From positions 62,001-126,000 of the forward strand of contig DATBGZ010000015.1 of the NCBI GenBank assembly GCA_036557785.1: 64,000 nucleotides of DNA, given 5' to 3'. Within the stretch, counting starts at the first letter, position 1. Each line of letters begins with the position of its first letter. The notes beneath the pieces are model-generated. The model worked only from the letters and a program-made list of their open reading frames with translations. It did no database searches and had not been told where the DNA came from. The DNA is from DATBGZ01 sp036557785 (GTDB taxonomy: Bacteria; Actinomycetota; Actinomycetes; Mycobacteriales; Micromonosporaceae). This document shows, piece after piece, positions 63,075-64,000 of this stretch. Both the position numbers and the translations under genes were made by a program.

Positions 63075-64000
63075 ATGTGGGGACGATGGGCCCTCTCGGC
63101 GATGGCGACCGGCATGCGCACGGCTGCCTCGCTGCGCGCGGGCGTGCTCACCCGGCCCCAGGAGGTGCGGCGGGCGTTGACCGTCGCGGACGTGCTTCCC
63201 GCACCCGCGAGCGTGCTGGCCCTGCCCGGCGTCGCATTCACGATCCCCGACGGCGTGAGGATCGTCACCACGGACGAGCCGCAGGCCGTACGGGTCGGCG
63301 CCCACCTGGCCACGCTGATCGGCGGCTCGGCACCACGCCCCGGCGACCAGCGACCCCCGGGAGGCATCGCGCTGCTCGTCGACGCCGCGTACGAGCCGGA
63401 GGAGTACGCGCTGGACATCGACCGCGACGGCGTGAGCATCCGCGCCAGCGGCGCTGCCGGCCTGTTCTGGGGCGTACAGACGCTGCGGCAGCTCCTGCCC
63501 GTGCGCGGGCCGCTCGTCGTGCCCGGCGTACGGATCGCCGACCGGCCCCGGTTCGGCTACCGCGGCGTGATGCTCGACGTCGCGCGGCACTTCTTCGATG
63601 TCGCCACGGTGCAGCGGATCATCGACCTCGCGAGCAGGTACAAGCTGAACCACCTGCACCTGCACCTCTCCGACGATCAGGGCTGGCGGATCGCCATCGA
63701 CAGTTGGCCGCGGCTGGCCACCCATGCCGGCGCTACCGAGGTGGGCGGCGGTCGGGGCGGCTACTACACGCCCCGCGACTACGCGCAGATCGTGGCCTAC
63801 GCCCAGGAGCGATTCATGACCGTGGTCCCGGAGATCGACCTGCCGGGGCACACGAATGCCGCGCTCGCCGCCTACCCGGAGTTGGCCTACGACTGTGTGG
63901 TGCCCCGGCGTTACACCGGCACCACGGTCGGCTGGAGCGCGCTGTGCCCCGGCCGCGAGCTGACGGCCAAATTCCTCACCGATGTCCTGGGCGAGGTCGC
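63075..64000 (+). CDS. GH20 beta-N-acetylhexosaminidase, 5' part (runs off the window)
   Basis: At least 308 residues are present, cut by the window end. The N-terminal GH20b domain (LTVADVLPAPASVLALPGVA) is followed by the start of the catalytic barrel: FGYRGVMLDVARHFFDVATV, YKLNHLHLHLSDDQGWRIAI, YAQERFMTVVPEIDLPGHTN and AALAAYPELAYDC. The catalytic Asp-Glu pair lies further on, outside the window. It removes terminal GlcNAc/GalNAc from chitin-like or glycan chains. ATG 63075 is the likely start; no convincing signal peptide is seen. Confidence 0.9.
   Translation, partial: MWGRWALSAMATGMRTAASLRAGVLTRPQEVRRALTVADVLPAPASVLALPGVAFTIPDGVRIVTTDEPQAVRVGAHLATLIGGSAPRPGDQRPPGGIALLVDAAYEPEEYALDIDRDGVSIRASGAAGLFWGVQTLRQLLPVRGPLVVPGVRIADRPRFGYRGVMLDVARHFFDVATVQRIIDLASRYKLNHLHLHLSDDQGWRIAIDSWPRLATHAGATEVGGGRGGYYTPRDYAQIVAYAQERFMTVVPEIDLPGHTNAALAAYPELAYDCVVPRRYTGTTVGWSALCPGRELTAKFLTDVLGEV

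Overview
This is high-GC, gene-dense actinomycete DNA. The core gene set and its order (polA, ANTAR regulator, rpsA, coaE, uvrB, terC, purD, typA), an SsgA-like sporulation protein, conservon genes, many ECF sigma factors and frequent GTG/TTG starts with overlapping stop/start codons all suggest a filamentous actinobacterium, most likely of the Micromonosporaceae. The species cannot be named from the sequence alone.

Layout. 1-7.2 kb is an accessory, decaying region. It holds a GntR fragment, a DUF4143 ATPase remnant joined to an IS110 remnant, a frameshifted class V aminotransferase divergent from an IclR regulator, an intact IS1380-family element with target-site duplication, a cluster of TTTGGAAG repeats, and an excisionase-like HTH protein beside tRNA-Val(CAC). 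7.8-17.2 kb holds an SsgA-like gene and, convergent with it, a long minus-strand gene string. That string runs from a conservon without its DUF742 member (cvnA-cvnB-cvnD) into a branched-chain amino-acid-type ABC transporter (binding lipoprotein, two permeases, fused double ATPase) with an embedded methyltransferase. 17.7-21.7 kb is a small RiPP-type locus: an ATP-grasp ligase, two small proteins that could be precursors, two XRE regulators (one with a formylglycine-enzyme-like domain) and a chimeric dead copy of methyltransferase plus ATP-grasp on the other strand.

21.9-38 kb mixes transport, envelope and housekeeping genes: kup, an AMIN-like lipoprotein, a TipAL regulator with acyl-CoA ligase, a lytic transglycosylase, a DedA-PAP2 fusion, typA, purD, an NlpC/P60 protein lacking its catalytic cysteine, a TIR-domain protein coupled to a membrane protein, and a TerC protein. 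38.3-48 kb holds a deacetylase-glycosyltransferase fusion, a monooxygenase/hydrolase pair, a Uma2 protein, an epimerase, uvrB, coaE and a lipoprotein. 48-64 kb holds an acyltransferase, rpsA, a methyltransferase, a two-component system, a DUF4097 protein, an exoribonuclease, two ECF sigma/membrane-partner pairs, an orphan Phd-type antitoxin, polA, an ANTAR regulator, a tRNA with a Leu anticodon but a short variable loop, and the start of a GH20 hexosaminidase.

Across the core part a nine-base palindrome-like word, CCACWGTGG, recurs far more often than base composition predicts. A 62-bp hairpin-forming repeat occupies two divergent intergenic regions. The signals most worth following are this word, the 62-bp element, the conservon-transporter string, the ATP-grasp RiPP locus, the TIR pair and the unusual tRNA.
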